Position numbers and translations under genes: made by a program
The notes under the pieces: model-generated
The model's input: only the letters and a program-made list of their open reading frames with translations
Databases searched by the model: none
Told to the model about the DNA's origin: nothing
In this document: positions 33,495 to 45,981 of the stretch, one piece after another
Layout of the letters: each line of letters opens with the position of its first letter
Numbering within the stretch: the stretch's first letter is position 1
Source: Neopestalotiopsis rosae
Taxonomy: Eukaryota > Ascomycota > Sordariomycetes > Amphisphaeriales > Sporocadaceae
Direction of reading: 5' to 3'
NCBI GenBank assembly: GCA_023078685.1
Contig: JALGAS010000007.1
Span: forward strand, 1-64,000
DNA: 64,000 nt

Positions 33495-34829
33495 ATGGTG
33501 GCTTTGAACAATGAGTCGCGGCTCACGTTGCGCACCGACATTGCGCTCGAGGTGATTGTGACTCTGGCCGTGCTGTGCCGATTTGGCTGTCGCTGGTCCC
33601 GGCGCGCGGCATTCTCGTGGGACGATGGCTGGATGGTGTTTGCTTGGGCGGCTTATACTGCTTATACTGGATTGTCCATGGCATCAGGTAAATGATTCAC
33701 CGGGTTTTTTTTTTCCACTTTCTTCTACTTGTATGTACAGGTACACTATGGAAAGATTCACTTTGAGCTGACTGAGCATTTGTAAAGTGAACTTGGGTGC
33801 TTTGGGATTACTGGATGGCCAAGGCAATGACAACACGATTGGCGAGGTAAAAATTCAAGCAAAACCCCTTTACACATACTCTTTAATCAGAATACTAATA
33901 AGTAATAGCTCGAGTATGTCGCCACTTTAATGTTCGAAACAGCGCACGCAGGCGCCAAGGCATCTCTCGTATGTCTTTGCTGGCGAGGTCTGCTCGAGAG
34001 GCACTTGCAGCTTAAGCACTGGCGATCTGGGATCCTCGGTCTGTGTATTGCGTGGTATATCGCGTGTGCGCTCGTCACCTTGTTCCACTGCTCGCCGATT
34101 AGCGTAACGTGGAGCCCGATAGAGTCTCCCCCCGGGTGTATAGACATTGTCATGTTTGCTCTCGGGTACGAACTTGGGAGCATAGTCTGCAATATTGCCA
34201 TCATGTACTTGGCATTCCGAGTTGTCAGCACCTTGAGACTGAAGGGTCCCCGCAAGCTATCAGTCTTGCTGATATTCGTGTTTGGATCCTGGTGAGTAGA
34301 AATCCATGGCCGGCTGGACGAGGAGAGTTCCAGAACTGACATTATCACAGGGTCATTGTAACCTCGGCAGTGAGGATAAAATGTTTATTCAACCGCAAAG
34401 ATCCTCGAGGTGTGTAGAAATCTTTCGTGTTCAAGAAACAATACTGATATGATCTCTGCAGATTATTTGGTTCTCTCCAGGATATGGTCCTCAGTCTCGG
34501 CAGCGTCGAGCATCGTCTGTGCAAATCTGCCGACATATGAGCCACTTCTCGCAATCAAGGACACGCTGAACCAGTGCTTGGGCAGGCGCAATAATCGGCA
34601 CTCGTGGAAATCGGGAGAGTACAGCGCGCCTGGTGTCTCGAGTTCTCTCCGTTCCAGAAGGTGGCGGAAGAATCCCTTTAGTCAAATCAAAATCGAGACC
34701 ACCGTATCCCATTCAGCGCTCGAGTCTGGGCGGGTTGATACGATGAGCGTGCTCTCGACGCATCCGCTCAACTCCATTAGAGTAAATCATACGATCGAAA
34801 GACATGAATCGTATAAGGAACTGAATTAA
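33495..34829 (+). CDS. Pth11-like integral membrane protein (fungal rhodopsin domain)
   Basis: This is a multi-spanning protein of the Pth11-like group, thought to be GPCR-like sensors at the plasma membrane. The proposed exons are 33495-33687, 33788-33846, 33909-34291, 34351-34409 and 34462-34829, giving 353 residues. The family hallmark WDDGWM lies after the first membrane segment. Hydrophobic segments include ILGLCIAWYIACALVTLF, IDIVMFALGYELGSIVCNIA and LLIFVFGSWVIVTSAVRI. The cytosolic tail after about residue 260 is basic and Ser-rich. No CFEM domain is present. The first intron is uncertain: its acceptor was chosen to keep phase, and a neighbouring coding-like stretch is left out. Ligand unknown. 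Confidence 0.82.
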
Positions 34830-35328
34830 ATATATAGTTTGCCTAAAACAATATGAGACCTTTCTGCCATCAGTAGTAGCAGTAAAGCAACGCAATGAGG
34901 TGGGCGTGAGTTTTGAAAAGATCTGCTATGCTGTGACCGAGGTCAATATCCAAACTCCTGACCATGATGGGGAAAAGACAAAAACAGGTATAAACCATAA
35001 CACGCCATTCGACTTCGATTGACCCCTAAAGCCATCCAACATTCTGGGCAGTAATCCCAGTCAGGACAATCCAAGCACTTGTCGCGAACACCTCGAATAT
35101 AGTGGTTGCTGCCGTCGCAGGTAATTGTGGTGAGTGTTACGGCCAGCGTGAAGACGTTCTATAGTCGAAGAATCGAAAGAAGTTCCCTTAACAGCAGCAG
35201 TGAAGGCATGCTTGGGGTGGTGACCATACTGGTCTCTGGTGAAACCATTGCCGCAGCGAAACAAGCAATGATTCTGAACATGGGCTCCCTACTTCCAGTC
35301 CACTATAGTCTCCTTCCCCTTTTATCGA
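34830..35328. other. Intergenic between convergent genes
   Basis: Contains the 3' regions of the Pth11-like gene and the 2EXR gene. No other feature was seen. Confidence 0.6.
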
Positions 35329-36691
35329 CTATTCCAAAACCCGATTCGGAGCACCTTCGGTTGAGCGTCCTCTCTGATGGGAAAGCCGTAAATACCGAGA
35401 GCCTAAAAGTAGTTCGTCTTCGCTTCCATATCCGGTGCTTTCATCCTTGTCGTTAAGACCGTCACTTCGGCGATGGGACCCGCTGAATACCTTCTTCTTC
35501 ACGAGTTCCCCTTGTAGATCAGAGCCAATCGTGGGGGCGTCGATGGTTACCAAGTCCCAGCGGCGGACGTCGTGAGCATCCCAGATCTCTTGAGGAGAGC
35601 GTAAGAGACGTCTGACGACGCGATTGCACTCGACGGTAAAAATCATGTACCGATCACGCACATTGGGGTAACATATAGATCGCCAGAGGTTGAAACCGTT
35701 GCCGGTCTCCTCATTAAAGACACCCAAAATCTCGTCTTCGTAGTATTCGTCAACGGTGACGACGGTAGCGAGGCGGCGAATCTGGGCCATTGACCCGATC
35801 TCGGGTACTGCAAAAGAGGCGACCCGGTATTGGAATTGGACACTACTGTCTAGATAATCCCAGAGAACCATCTCGTCGCGATAATGTCTATGAGTATTCA
35901 CGCAGGGAACGCTTGCGTTGAACATTCGTCCGATGAAGGCCGCGTTGGGCAAGCCACGGATAAAAATGTCAACTAGCGATGGAGTATATGCATTAGTCGA
36001 GCTAGGTCACCAGGAGATGAATGATAGAATTTGGAGATTGACTTACATTCGGTGCTCAGATAGAGCGTGCCGATCTTATCTCCCGTAGAAGAAGCCCTGA
36101 TTTCCTCCTTGGTTTTATCAGATCCGCTGTACCAGTATCGGTATTGCTGCTGATCCATGGGCAAAGGTTCAACAATGTGCTGATATATGGGCATCCTCAT
36201 GTCGTGAAATTTCTGTGCCTCACAACGACTTTCATGGTTGACGAGAAGAATCGGCGAGATTAGACGCTTGCTTGGAATTATGATGGGCTCCGTGTCATCA
36301 AGCTGAAGATGTATTCTAGACGTTCTGATGTCAGCTCCTGATTTTTGAATTCAAGAATTTTCTCTACGCAAGGATTTTTTCTCCGTGAAAACCTCGAGCA
36401 TGAGACAAAATTTCAACGGAAATAATTTGAGGAAATCTAATAGAAAACTTACAGCCGTTGTGGAGTTTCAGCAATCATGGCCTCACGCCATATCATGATG
36501 CGGAGCTCGCATGGGAGCTTGTTGAATTGATGGAACTTAATCTCAGATGTTTCTGCAGCGGTCAATTCTCTAACAGGATCAGAATCTTTGTCAGGGCAGG
36601 CTGGTTCTTCAGGAGTAGGGAACCCCTCGTTGAAGTCGTAGTCATTTTCCGAGTACTCGGTATCAGACTCGTATGGGTTCCAGTATGCCAT
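35329..36691 (-). CDS. 2EXR-domain hypothetical protein
   Basis: Three exons (36691-36453, 36315-36047, 35972-35329) join in frame to give 383 residues. After an acidic N-terminus, residues about 54-80 show the 2EXR signature FHQFNKLPCELRIMIW, followed by SPILLVNHESRCEAQKF, the usual second part of this domain. The central region is rich in Trp and Tyr, and the last 60 residues are Ser- and Gly-rich. 2EXR proteins form large, lineage-expanded families in filamentous ascomycetes, and no biochemical function is established. Both junctions keep clear family text, so the structure is reasonably safe. Confidence 0.82.
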
Positions 36692-37298
36692 TTTGACAAG
36701 TTTCTATCTCGGAGTCGGGAACCTGATTGTATGTGTGTTTGGGGATCTTCAAGTTCTTTCAAACTGTGCACGAAAGCAGTAGTAGGAAGGGCAAGAGAGT
36801 AGGAGGGTGGTGTAAATGGGTAAACACATCGATGGACGAAGGCTTTGTATTTATATTCAGTGCCGAGTCGGTGACTGATTTGCCCTTCAATATTTGACCG
36901 AGAGTCGAACTTTAACAAAAATGATATTTCGGCGGTCGTCTGCAATGGCACCGCTAGATCGGCCTCATAAACAACAACCCCATTGGCGGTCTACGAGTAC
37001 TGTGATGTTTCTCCGGCCTCTAGGTTCAGTTGGGCTTGGGTTACTGCGGCAGCGGCACCAACCTGAACTCTTTCAACTCCAACAAGGTATCTACTACCAC
37101 AGTTAGGTTGATGGCACCATTCCTAGATATAGCCTTCTGTTCCCTCTGTGAAATATTGTTCTGCGGCCTGTCGCTACCTTTCCACGAGCGTCCAAGCCAA
37201 CGAGCACGACCGCTCGATTGGACAATGATGAAGCCGTCAAGGTCTACCTATAGTGGTATTCGACCGCCCATGAGGCGATGCTCAACTACGCACTCTTC
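36692..37298. other. Intergenic
   Basis: Promoter side of the 2EXR gene and 3' side of the next minus-strand gene. Nothing recognised. Confidence 0.6.
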
Positions 37299-37832
37299 CT
37301 ACTTGCCGTCAAGGCCATCTGGGTTCTGCAGCTCTGCCCATTTGGCCTGGACTTCTCTCCCGACTCGCTCCAGGCGTGCAGCTGCCCGTCTTGACTCCAA
37401 TACAGCGTCCGAAGTTGGTGCAATGACGGTCCCTATTAGCAGCGGAGGTGCATTGACGTCTTCCGCCTCAGTTGCTTCAGAGTCGCCGAGTAAAGTGGAA
37501 ATGTGATCATGGCCACTGGAGCCTTGGGCTGGTGTCCCCCTCGGCCGCTGGCCATTGATAGAGCTCTGTAACCCCTGGGGCGACTGCGCGGAACCAGGGT
37601 TCAAGAATGATTGGAGCAATACGGGGCCGTTAGATGCATGCTCGACCATTATCCGCTGGGGAATCCCCAGACCCAGGCGTTGTGCTGTCTCGTGAGCTCC
37701 CAGGGCCGTCTGTGACAAGCCCACCAAAGCCTGTGCCTGCTGCTGGCTTTGGGCAGATGTGATCAGTGGCGTGAGGGAACGATCCACGAGGTGTAGAGCT
37801 AGGCTCGGATGCTGGGCCGGAAGGTTTGCCAT
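37299..37832 (-). CDS. Conserved-looking hypothetical protein, 177 residues
   Basis: A single exon starting MANLPAQHPSLALHLVDRSL. The first 80 residues look like an ordered alpha-helical or alpha/beta domain (LTPLITSAQSQQQAQALVGL, RLGLGIPQRIMVEHA, GPVLLQSFL). A polar linker follows, and a helical basic C-terminus ends AARLERVGREVQAKWAEL. I do not recognise the family. The composition, an intact frame and a sensible start in a stretch without other genes argue that it is real. A roadblock-like fold was considered, but the sequence does not settle it. Confidence 0.6.
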   Translation of the reverse strand: MANLPAQHPSLALHLVDRSLTPLITSAQSQQQAQALVGLSQTALGAHETAQRLGLGIPQRIMVEHASNGPVLLQSFLNPGSAQSPQGLQSSINGQRPRGTPAQGSSGHDHISTLLGDSEATEAEDVNAPPLLIGTVIAPTSDAVLESRRAAARLERVGREVQAKWAELQNPDGLDGK

Positions 37833-39047
37833 TGTCCCTTGTATCGTGAAAGTGGCAACAAGCTCGGAGAAAGTTTACAGACAAAATCCAATGGCCACTA
37901 CCGTTCTCGGCGAGGATGAGAATGGTGGGGAGCGGGTTATGTTGCTGTTATTTGACATGGATTTCTACATTGGACATGCATTGATTCGATATCTCGAGTC
38001 TGAAAGGGGGATAAGGGAGGTTGGTGATCAGCCGTGTCCAGGCAATAATGAGCCCATTGCTAAAATGACAGGCGCTCAATGCGATAAGCTCGCGACTAAT
38101 GTAGGGGATCTGCTCAGCATGGACACCTCGTTTTAGCGTCAAATACTGCAGAGCTCACCTAAAAAGCTACATGTTACTGTGTATATACGTCCATAAACAA
38201 CACAAAACCTTGAGTCTGTCAAAACTAGATAGACTTTCTGTATTTCCTAATCTCGAGCCACCCTGAAGCGATTATTTCTGTCTCCGATCCCACATATACT
38301 ACTACATGGAGTCGAGCCTTCCAAAATGTGCGATTGATCCAAATGTCTGCCACTGTGTACTGCCTACCTGGGGTACCTACACAGCAGACAGGTGCTACAT
38401 ACCTAACCTACCTATGTAATCTGCTTAGCGGCGCTTGACCACATTCTGCCAGCCTCTCTGCGGGATGACGCGTGATCAACCCACTGTGGGCACTGAAAGC
38501 AGCCGGCGGCATCGCTCCATGCATGCCATAGCTTCGAGCCAAGCTACCTACCTTGCCTACCACTGGAAGACCTCCACCAAAAATGACTTGGCGATCAAGC
38601 GCGGTGTTCAGATGATAGAGTTGAGACAGCACCTGCCTGTATATTTGCTGCAATTAACGTTCTTGTATTACGCCTACTCACATGGCGCCCACCTCTCCAT
38701 CCAGATGCCCAAAATAAGGGTCCAAATAATCTCACTTCCTGCCCCTTGCGACTTTCAAATGGGGTAGAAGATCGCGGCGCACCTACACGCACTATTCGTA
38801 TCTGTCTCGTCGTCTTCAGTATTGTCTACCTAGCTGGTCGCGTACCTTTATTCCATGTAACCCAGCTTGTTCCCTCGTTCCATTACAGATTGTACGCCGC
38901 CTCTTCTCGTTTCCGTCCGACCATGAAGTTCAACCCAAACCAGCTCTGAAGCTTGAAAGAGGACTGTCGGCAAGGTCGGGCTGGGCCAAGCGGAGCGGTG
39001 ATAGACCCTCGAGATACCCAGCGTTGGGCCGATGCCCAGGACGAACC
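37833..39047. other. Intergenic, 1.2 kb
   Basis: Short frames only. ACCTACCTA-type low-complexity repeats occur at about 38340-38420. The region must contain the promoters of the two flanking divergent genes. Confidence 0.6.
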
Positions 39048-42000
39048 ATGAGCAACGCTAACGGCAGCGGAGCCTCAAGCTCGTCGCCAACTGTGCCACG
39101 ACCTGGGCGACCACCAGCCCGCAGTGTACGTGTATCCAATCCTCTGCGTTTGTTTTGTTTGTTCCAGTGAAAAAATTTCTGTCCCCTCTCTATCTCCAAT
39201 TTCTCTGTACCGCCAATGTATTCTTCGATGCCTCCAAGCTAACAAGAGATGCCGCGTCGACAGAAACTGCGGAATGGCACCTGGATCATCCCGGGCACCG
39301 GTGAGCGGTCGCGCCGCCAGTTCACCTTGCGACAAAACAGCTACGGCAGCGATGCGGATCTCGAAATGCGCTCGGTCGTCGAGCAGGAGACAGTCAAAGA
39401 GAAGGTACAGGCAGCGTTGCACAACAGCCTCGTCGCTCTGAATAATGTCTGGACCTGGTTGAAGTCTCCCACGGGGAGAGGGACAATAAAATGCTCCGTC
39501 GCATACCTTCTCGCCAGTCTGTGGACCTTTTATGCGCCCTTCGCCGCCCTGCTCGGCCCCATGGACGGCAAGCACATTGTTGCCACGATCGCCGTATATT
39601 TTCATCCTGCCAGAAGCGCCGGCTCGCAGGTGGAGGCTGCAGCCATTGCCATTGTTGCAGTGCTGTATGCTATGTTCATTGGCACCTTGTCCATGGCTAC
39701 GTCGGTTCTAGTTGGTTCGGTTTGGGACCAAGTGAAGCTGTCATATGCCCTCATCCTCATCTTCTTCTGTGGTGGTGGCTTGGGGTTTATCGGCTGGGTT
39801 AAGCAAAGGCTGAATAACCCTCTCGTCAGTGTTGGAGCCAGTATAGCGTCCATTGGCATCATCACCATCATCACAAAGGAAAATTCGGTCCACACTGGTG
39901 TTTTTACCAACCAGAAAATCATACAGTCTCTCAAGATTCTACTAATTGCCACGATTACGACAACAGCCGTGAACTTGCTGCTATGGCCTGTTTCTGCACG
40001 GGGCGCTCTACGAAACTCAATGCGCACAGCTTCTACCACCCTTGGCGAGATGCTATCGACAATCACCAAGGGATTTCTCAGTGGTGCCGAAGATGATCTG
40101 AACTCAAAGGGCTTTGCCAAAACGTCTGCAAGTTTTATCAGCACCTTGGCCGCCATGAACAAGAACCTGAGAGAGTCCAAGTATGAATACTACATGCTGG
40201 GCCGGGAGCAGATTTACAAGCACGACAAAGCCGTCGTTCGTTGCATGGAGGCACTGTCGCAGTCTCTTGGTGGACTTCGAAGTGCAGCCAACACCCAATT
40301 CGAGCTTTTGAAAGAGAAAGCGGGCGGCTTTTCCGACCAGCCCGTCTCTCCTGGCAACGATGCTTTTGCTCCAGCTTTTGGAAAAGCGTCTTCGCATCAA
40401 CTCAAGAGCGGATCAAGGTTCGCTGTCTTGTCAGCTATTGATGAAGCCGTCGATGAGCGCGGCGATAGGGAAGGCTCGACGTTCAGTGAGTCGTCTTATT
40501 TCACGGACCGCAGACTCATGACTCCAGGGTCGACCCGAACTCCGTCCGATATTTTCGAAGTGTTCATACACCGCCTCGGACCGTCATTGAAATCGCTCGT
40601 TCACACACTGTCTGAGATCTTGCGGGATCCCCCTTTCGGTGCCCCAGGCGACCCCATTACAGTGAATGATAACTTCAAGCAGAGTGTGTCAGATGCCATA
40701 TCTTTGTACAACTCGCAAAGAGGCAAAGCTCTGGAGGAACTGTACAAGACAATTGAGCTAGAGAAGTCCAGACCGGAGAATCTCCAAGCCGATTACGAAG
40801 AGGTGGCGGCTGCGTGTGGGCACTTCTCCTTTACTCTCCTTAGTCTGGCCGACGAAATGCAGAAGTATCTGGATGCATTGGACGACCTTAAATGGGTTAC
40901 CGAGACAGATCAAAAATCTTGGAGCTTTCTCAAGTTTTGGAGATACATTGGGTCAATATTCAAAACGCCTATTGAGGATCCCGAACAAGCCAACTTGATC
41001 AAGCCGCTGCGACGATCCAGGATGCCACGAGGCATCCCTCAGAACATGACCAAGCCCAGAGACACGTTTTTGTGGAATGCCGAGCCGTCGAGTACCAACA
41101 AGGTCCAGAGGTGGACGTTTCAACACCTGTTACGTTTCTTTCGGTTCCTATCTCGAGAAGATAGTAGGTCTCACAGCCCTTTTCATTACTTGGATCCTTA
41201 ACTAATTTCGTGACCAGTTCGCTTCGGCCTGAAAGTCGGCATAGGAGCCACCCTCTATGCAATGTTTGCGTTTATTCCAGAGACCCGGCCGATATACCAG
41301 CACTGGCGTGGTGAATGGGGTCTTCTGTCCTTTATGATTGTGTGCAGTATGACCGTTGGTGCTGCCAACACCACTGGCTTTGCTCGTTTTGTCGGAACGC
41401 TTATGGGCGCCACATTTGTGATCATTGCTTGGTGGATATCTAATGGTGATGCCATTCCTCTTGCATTCTTTGGCTGGGCAGTGTCTTTTCTCGCATTCTA
41501 CATTACGATTGATCGAGGAAACGCGCCTTTTGGTCGCTTTATTCTCTTGACATATAACGTCTCCTCGCTATATGCGTATTCGCTCAGTCAGAAGGTCGAG
41601 GACGATGATGACGATGAAGGTGGCCTCCACCCCGTCATCCAGACGATTGTGTATCATAGAGTCATCGCAGTGTCTCTCGGTATCCTCTGGGGTCTCATCG
41701 TCTGTCGTGTCATCTGGCCCGTGTCGGCACGTCACAAATTCAAGGAGGGTATTTGTGTCTTGTACCTGCAGATGGGGTTGATTTGGAAGCGCGGACCTCT
41801 TGCCATCTTGCTTCGCAGTGATGCCACCGACAGTTACATGAAGATGGGCGAACAAGCTGCCATGCAGCGATACGCCAATCAGCTACAGACTCTTCGCAAC
41901 GCAGCGAGCAACGAATATGAGCTCCGAGGTCCGTTCCCCAGCCAAGCATATGGTCGTATCATGGCTTCGACGCAACGACTGCTGGACGCTTTCCATGCCA

Positions 42001-42479
42001 TGAGTTTAGTTACGCAAAAGCACGGCCGACTGAGTGAAGGAGAAAAGGCTTTGCTATATCACACTGCTCACGAGCGTGCAGAAATATGCGCCCGCATCTG
42101 TCACGTCTTTCAGGTGCTGGCCAGTAGCGTCATGCTGGAGTATCCTCTAACGGATGCTATTCCCAGTGTCCTTGGCACAAGGGACAGGCTGCTGGGCAAA
42201 ATATTCCGATTCCGCAAAGAGCACAATGCGGAATGGGAGCAAGTGGAAGCCAGGTCGGTGCAAAGTCAAAATGGGAACGTCGGTGACTCGAGCTTCATGG
42301 TGGGCGCCATGGGAAAGGTGCCCAAACTCGGTAACATTGTGATTGAAGAACCCGACTATGCGCTCCTCTATGCATATGCACTCGTTACCGGCCAGGTTGC
42401 AAAGGAGCTCAAGGTGGTTGAGAATGAAGTCGAGGCTCTATTCGGACGACTCGACGACGATGCCATGTTGCTTGAATGA
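39048..42479 (+). CDS. Bre4/FUSC-family multi-pass membrane protein (ArAE-like exporter)
   Basis: This is a large membrane protein of the group that includes fission yeast Bre4 and the aromatic-acid exporter-like FUSC proteins. The secure coding exons are 39249-41163 and 41218-42479 (1058 residues); the junction reads EDIRFGLKVGIGATLYAMF. An upstream exon at 39048-39125 (MSNANGSGASSSSPTVPRPG) may add 26 residues, but its acceptor lies very close to a branch-like CTAAC, so the start at 39249 remains possible. Two membrane bundles of about six segments each (residues about 75-260 and 640-800) are separated by a cytosolic helical region, as in the ArAE_2_N plus FUSC layout. Transport of aromatic acids or drugs is a family-based inference. 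Confidence 0.85.
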
Positions 42480-43309
42480 TTGCAAACGGACAATGGGACA
42501 ATTGAATTATAGAGGCTTCTTGATCATCTCTTCGCTCGATGAGATGAACTGGTACCTCGTGGCGTACACTGGATGGTCATTGGTCGGTATAGGCAACGTA
42601 GCATTACAGGACATGATAAAGCGTATTTCTTACGCAGCACGAAACTTTCATTGCGGCTTTTATGATACCTATAGATAGAACAGATCACGATATAAATGTC
42701 AGTATGAATATTCCCAACTCCTCGATCCAGCCAGTCAGTCTTTTCTGCTACTGCCCGTCGCAGTACAGTCTCGCCGAGGAGGTAGCTTGACACCCTATAA
42801 TGAGCTACATCGTAGTGATACAGCAAATGAGCAAGAATGTCCAGAGCTTGGGCAGCGCGTAAATTGACAAATGAACTCAACATCTTCAAGTAGGCCAAAA
42901 GGTTGCGTCACTATTGGGCACTGGCAATCAGAGAGGACAAGACTAACGCGGCAACCGCCCCCGCATATCATTGGCTTGGAAAGCCTCCTACGACACAGTG
43001 GTGGCAGATCTTCGCTTCATCAAGTATAAGAAAGATCCATAAGGATGCATCTCGGCCCCAAATAGCACGTAGCACGACCCCATGTGCCTCGGTGGCTCAG
43101 CCGACTGACTATAAGGCTGTGTGGGAGGCAGCCGCTCTGGTTTTGGACGTGATTTTTATATGCACATGGTCCACTCAACTCTAACGATCTCATTTCTATT
43201 TTTTTATTGTCATTTGTAGTCAGCAATTTTAATCAAGTACCCAAGGACGTATTCCATTAAACCTCTTGTCTTAATTAGGAAAAATAGAGAAAGAACAGAG
43301 AGAGGAAAT
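42480..43309. other. Intergenic
   Basis: Nothing recognised; 3' side of the FUSC gene and promoter side of the DUF1349 gene. Confidence 0.6.
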
Positions 43310-44143
43310 ATGGCAAAACCGGCGCAATACACACACGTGAACCAGCCTCCTCCTCACTCCTCTGCCCAGTTCGACCCGGGACACTTTGTCATCTCGGCCG
43401 CCCCGAGGTCAGATATTCACGCCTCGCCCGTGCCCAAGCCGCGGTGCGTCTTTACGGCGCCCGTGTCCTACCACCCGCCGCTGGCGCTGTCGGCGTTTCG
43501 CCGCGCCCGCATCTCCCTCGTCTATACGCCCGCGCACCAGTACGACCACGCCGGGCTGGTCATGGTGCTCCCAGAACGGCAAGCAGCACGAGGGCAGCAA
43601 CAAGCACGACAGGAGGAGGAAAAGGACTACGCCGCCCAAGCCCCCGACGCCAATAACGTCGGCCGGTCCACATCCTGGATCAAAGCCGGCCTAGAAGCCA
43701 AGGACGGCGTCGTATACCTCAGCGTAGTGGTCCGCCCACCAGGCAGAGGCGGCGGAGGCTCCTGGTGCGATTGGAGTCTGCACGTGCTCCGGCCCAGCGG
43801 CGCCGGCGGCGCGCCCTTTTCCACGGCCAGCGACGGCCAGCTGGGCTTCGAGGTCGGGGCCGCGGTCGAGCTCGCCCGCAAGGGGTACGCGCTGCTCGTA
43901 AACTACATCGACGAGGCTGGCCAGCCGGTGCTTTTGCGCAAGGTGCCCTGGGTCTTTTTGGACAATGACGGTGGCGATTGGGAGCGGGTCTTGCCTGAGG
44001 AGAAGAATGGCGACGGGAGGGAGGAGGAAGGCGGACCGGTCGCTTGGGTTGGGGCGTTTGCTGCGCGCCCAGATCCCGAGGGTCAGGCTGCGGGTGAGGC
44101 ACTGCTTGTTGGATTCCGAGATTTTGAGGTCGAGGCAGTTTGA
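43310..44143 (+). CDS. DUF1349 beta-sandwich protein (Ree1-like)
   Basis: A single exon of 277 residues. The segment ISLVYTPAHQYDHAGLVMVL, then STSWIKAGLEAKDGVVYLSV and SWCDWSLHVL, follow the DUF1349 pattern, a concanavalin-like beta-sandwich related to yeast Ree1 (regulator of enolase). An inserted low-complexity loop rich in Gln, Arg and Glu lies at about residues 88-115, and an acidic loop (EEKNGDGREEEGG) near residue 235. No signal peptide is visible, so it is probably cytosolic. The gene is GC-rich, which produces long overlapping frames that are not genes. Confidence 0.8.
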   Translation: MAKPAQYTHVNQPPPHSSAQFDPGHFVISAAPRSDIHASPVPKPRCVFTAPVSYHPPLALSAFRRARISLVYTPAHQYDHAGLVMVLPERQAARGQQQARQEEEKDYAAQAPDANNVGRSTSWIKAGLEAKDGVVYLSVVVRPPGRGGGGSWCDWSLHVLRPSGAGGAPFSTASDGQLGFEVGAAVELARKGYALLVNYIDEAGQPVLLRKVPWVFLDNDGGDWERVLPEEKNGDGREEEGGPVAWVGAFAARPDPEGQAAGEALLVGFRDFEVEAV

Positions 44144-44723
44144 GTTCTGCTTGTTTCCATAGATTGTCGAATATGGTACTACAGATCCGGGCGGGTTGAG
44201 CTGGGTGATGAGTGACTAGAATATCCAATCAACTTGTCTTTCATTCTGGGAGGAATCAAACCGAGAAATATCTTGCTGCAAGGCAGTTATCAGTTCACAG
44301 GATGGGGAGAGAAGCCCGAAGCAAAGCGACAATACTCGATCGAAACAAGGAGTTAATGGACGAACGACGCTGAAATTTGCTACGTACAGCCCTTCGATCG
44401 TATTCCCTCCAACTTCCTCAGACGTGTCCTGTGTCGAATCCAAATTTCATGCCCGAATTTCTCCATAATCGTGGTGCTATACGTACAAATGAACAAGAAT
44501 GCATTATAAGGCTTGTGCCGCCCCAGCACCATTGGGACGGACAAGGCCAAAGATTAATTGTGTGAGTCTAGTACTGATGATTTTTTGAATCCAATGCCGC
44601 GAAAGGATTGTATCCCTTTCTCAATGCTGCTTGCTGCGGTTCCGCTACAAGCCAAAAATACGTTGTCGGCGTCGTTTGGGTATAATGTAAAAATGTAGAC
44701 GACGCTTCAAATGTGCTTCCGAT
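44144..44723. other. Intergenic between convergent genes
   Basis: Holds the 3' regions of the DUF1349 and syntaxin genes; nothing else recognised. Confidence 0.6.
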
Positions 44724-45981
44724 TTAAGATTTCTGACCGCAACGGCCGGGCTGCGTGCAAATTACACCTAATAGTGCTTGGTTAGTTACTGGTTAAGGAA
44801 CAGCTCATCGCTGAAAATACGTACCTGCAGCAACAGCCACCACAATGATGATGATGAGGATAGTGACGAGAAGGCACCACCACTTGAGCTTTCTTCGGTT
44901 GCGGGCGCTCTTGATTCCCTTGCCGACGTGCACATTACCCTCCTCGGTCCACTTCTGAGTGTTCTCGGCGTTGTTCTCGGCAGCCTGGACAGCGACTTCT
45001 TGCTGCTCAACAAGCACAGCAAGATCTTGGAACATGCTGGCAAGCTCGATCAAAGTCTGCTCAATGCGCTGGAGCTCGTTGTGACGAGCACGAACATTGC
45101 CTAGGACGGAAGTAGCCTGTCCGGTACGGTTGGTGCGCAGCTAGATGCAATATCAGCCTTTCTGTTCTCAATCAACATATACATGATACCTACAGCAGTC
45201 TGGAAGACTCCCTCATTGCCCCAATCAGCCTCGGTGGCCTGGCGCACCTCATCCTCGGACGCGTCAGGGTTCACAATACGATACTGGCGGGCAATCTGGT
45301 CGCGGTAGCGCTGGCGGTACTGGCTCTCCTCCGTCTGGTAGGCACGAAGCTCGCGCTCAAAGTTGTTCTTGAGAGTGCTGACTTGCTGCTCCTTGAGCCC
45401 CTTGCTGCCGTCGGTAGTGCGGCTTGCATCGGTAGCGAGGAACTTCAACTGGTCGCGAATGCCGCCGTTCAGGGACTGGGTCTCGGCGACAACGCGCTCG
45501 AGCTGCTGAGCCGACAATCCACCATCGGATTCGGCGAGAGCGCGCTGGTGCAGAGATGCAATGGCCTGGACATTGGTGGTCAAGGTGCCAATCTGCTCGC
45601 GCAAGTGACTAATTCGCTGCAGGAAATCTTGTTGCGTAAGAGTAACAGCGCCTTGAGGCTGCTGAGGCTGCTGAGGGTACGATTGCAGCTCATGTTCCTG
45701 CAAGCAAAAGGGATAATCAGCTCATGATCGGTCATTCACGTTAAATTCTTTCTGGTCGGTTTATTCGATTGTTGAGCTGCGCGACTCAATGCCAAACGAT
45801 TGCAACCGTCGCTTGGCAACAATTCCCATGTTGCAAAGCTCGTTGGGTCGCTCGTCGCGCAGAATGGAGTCGAGTGGACTGATTGAAGTGATTGATTGAA
45901 TGGCGGAGCACTGCTTACTTGACCTCCGTAGCCTTGGTCGGCGGACCCATACGGGTTGCTCTGGTATTGATTGTAAGACAT
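44724..45981 (-). CDS. sso1: Plasma-membrane syntaxin (t-SNARE Sso1/Psy1-like)
   Basis: This is a Qa-SNARE that drives fusion of secretory vesicles with the plasma membrane. Four exons (45981-45919, 45697-45194, 45140-44825, 44767-44724) give 308 residues. The N-terminus MSYNQYQSNPYGSADQGYGG is typical of fungal Sso proteins. The Habc bundle covers about residues 40-190. The SNARE motif includes NELQRIEQTLIELASMFQDL with the expected zero-layer Gln. The anchor is LKWWCLLVTILIIIIVVAVAAG. The last exon adds a short lumenal tail (VICTQPGRCGQKS), somewhat unusual for an Sso protein. A Gln/Pro repeat follows residue 30. Confidence 0.92.
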
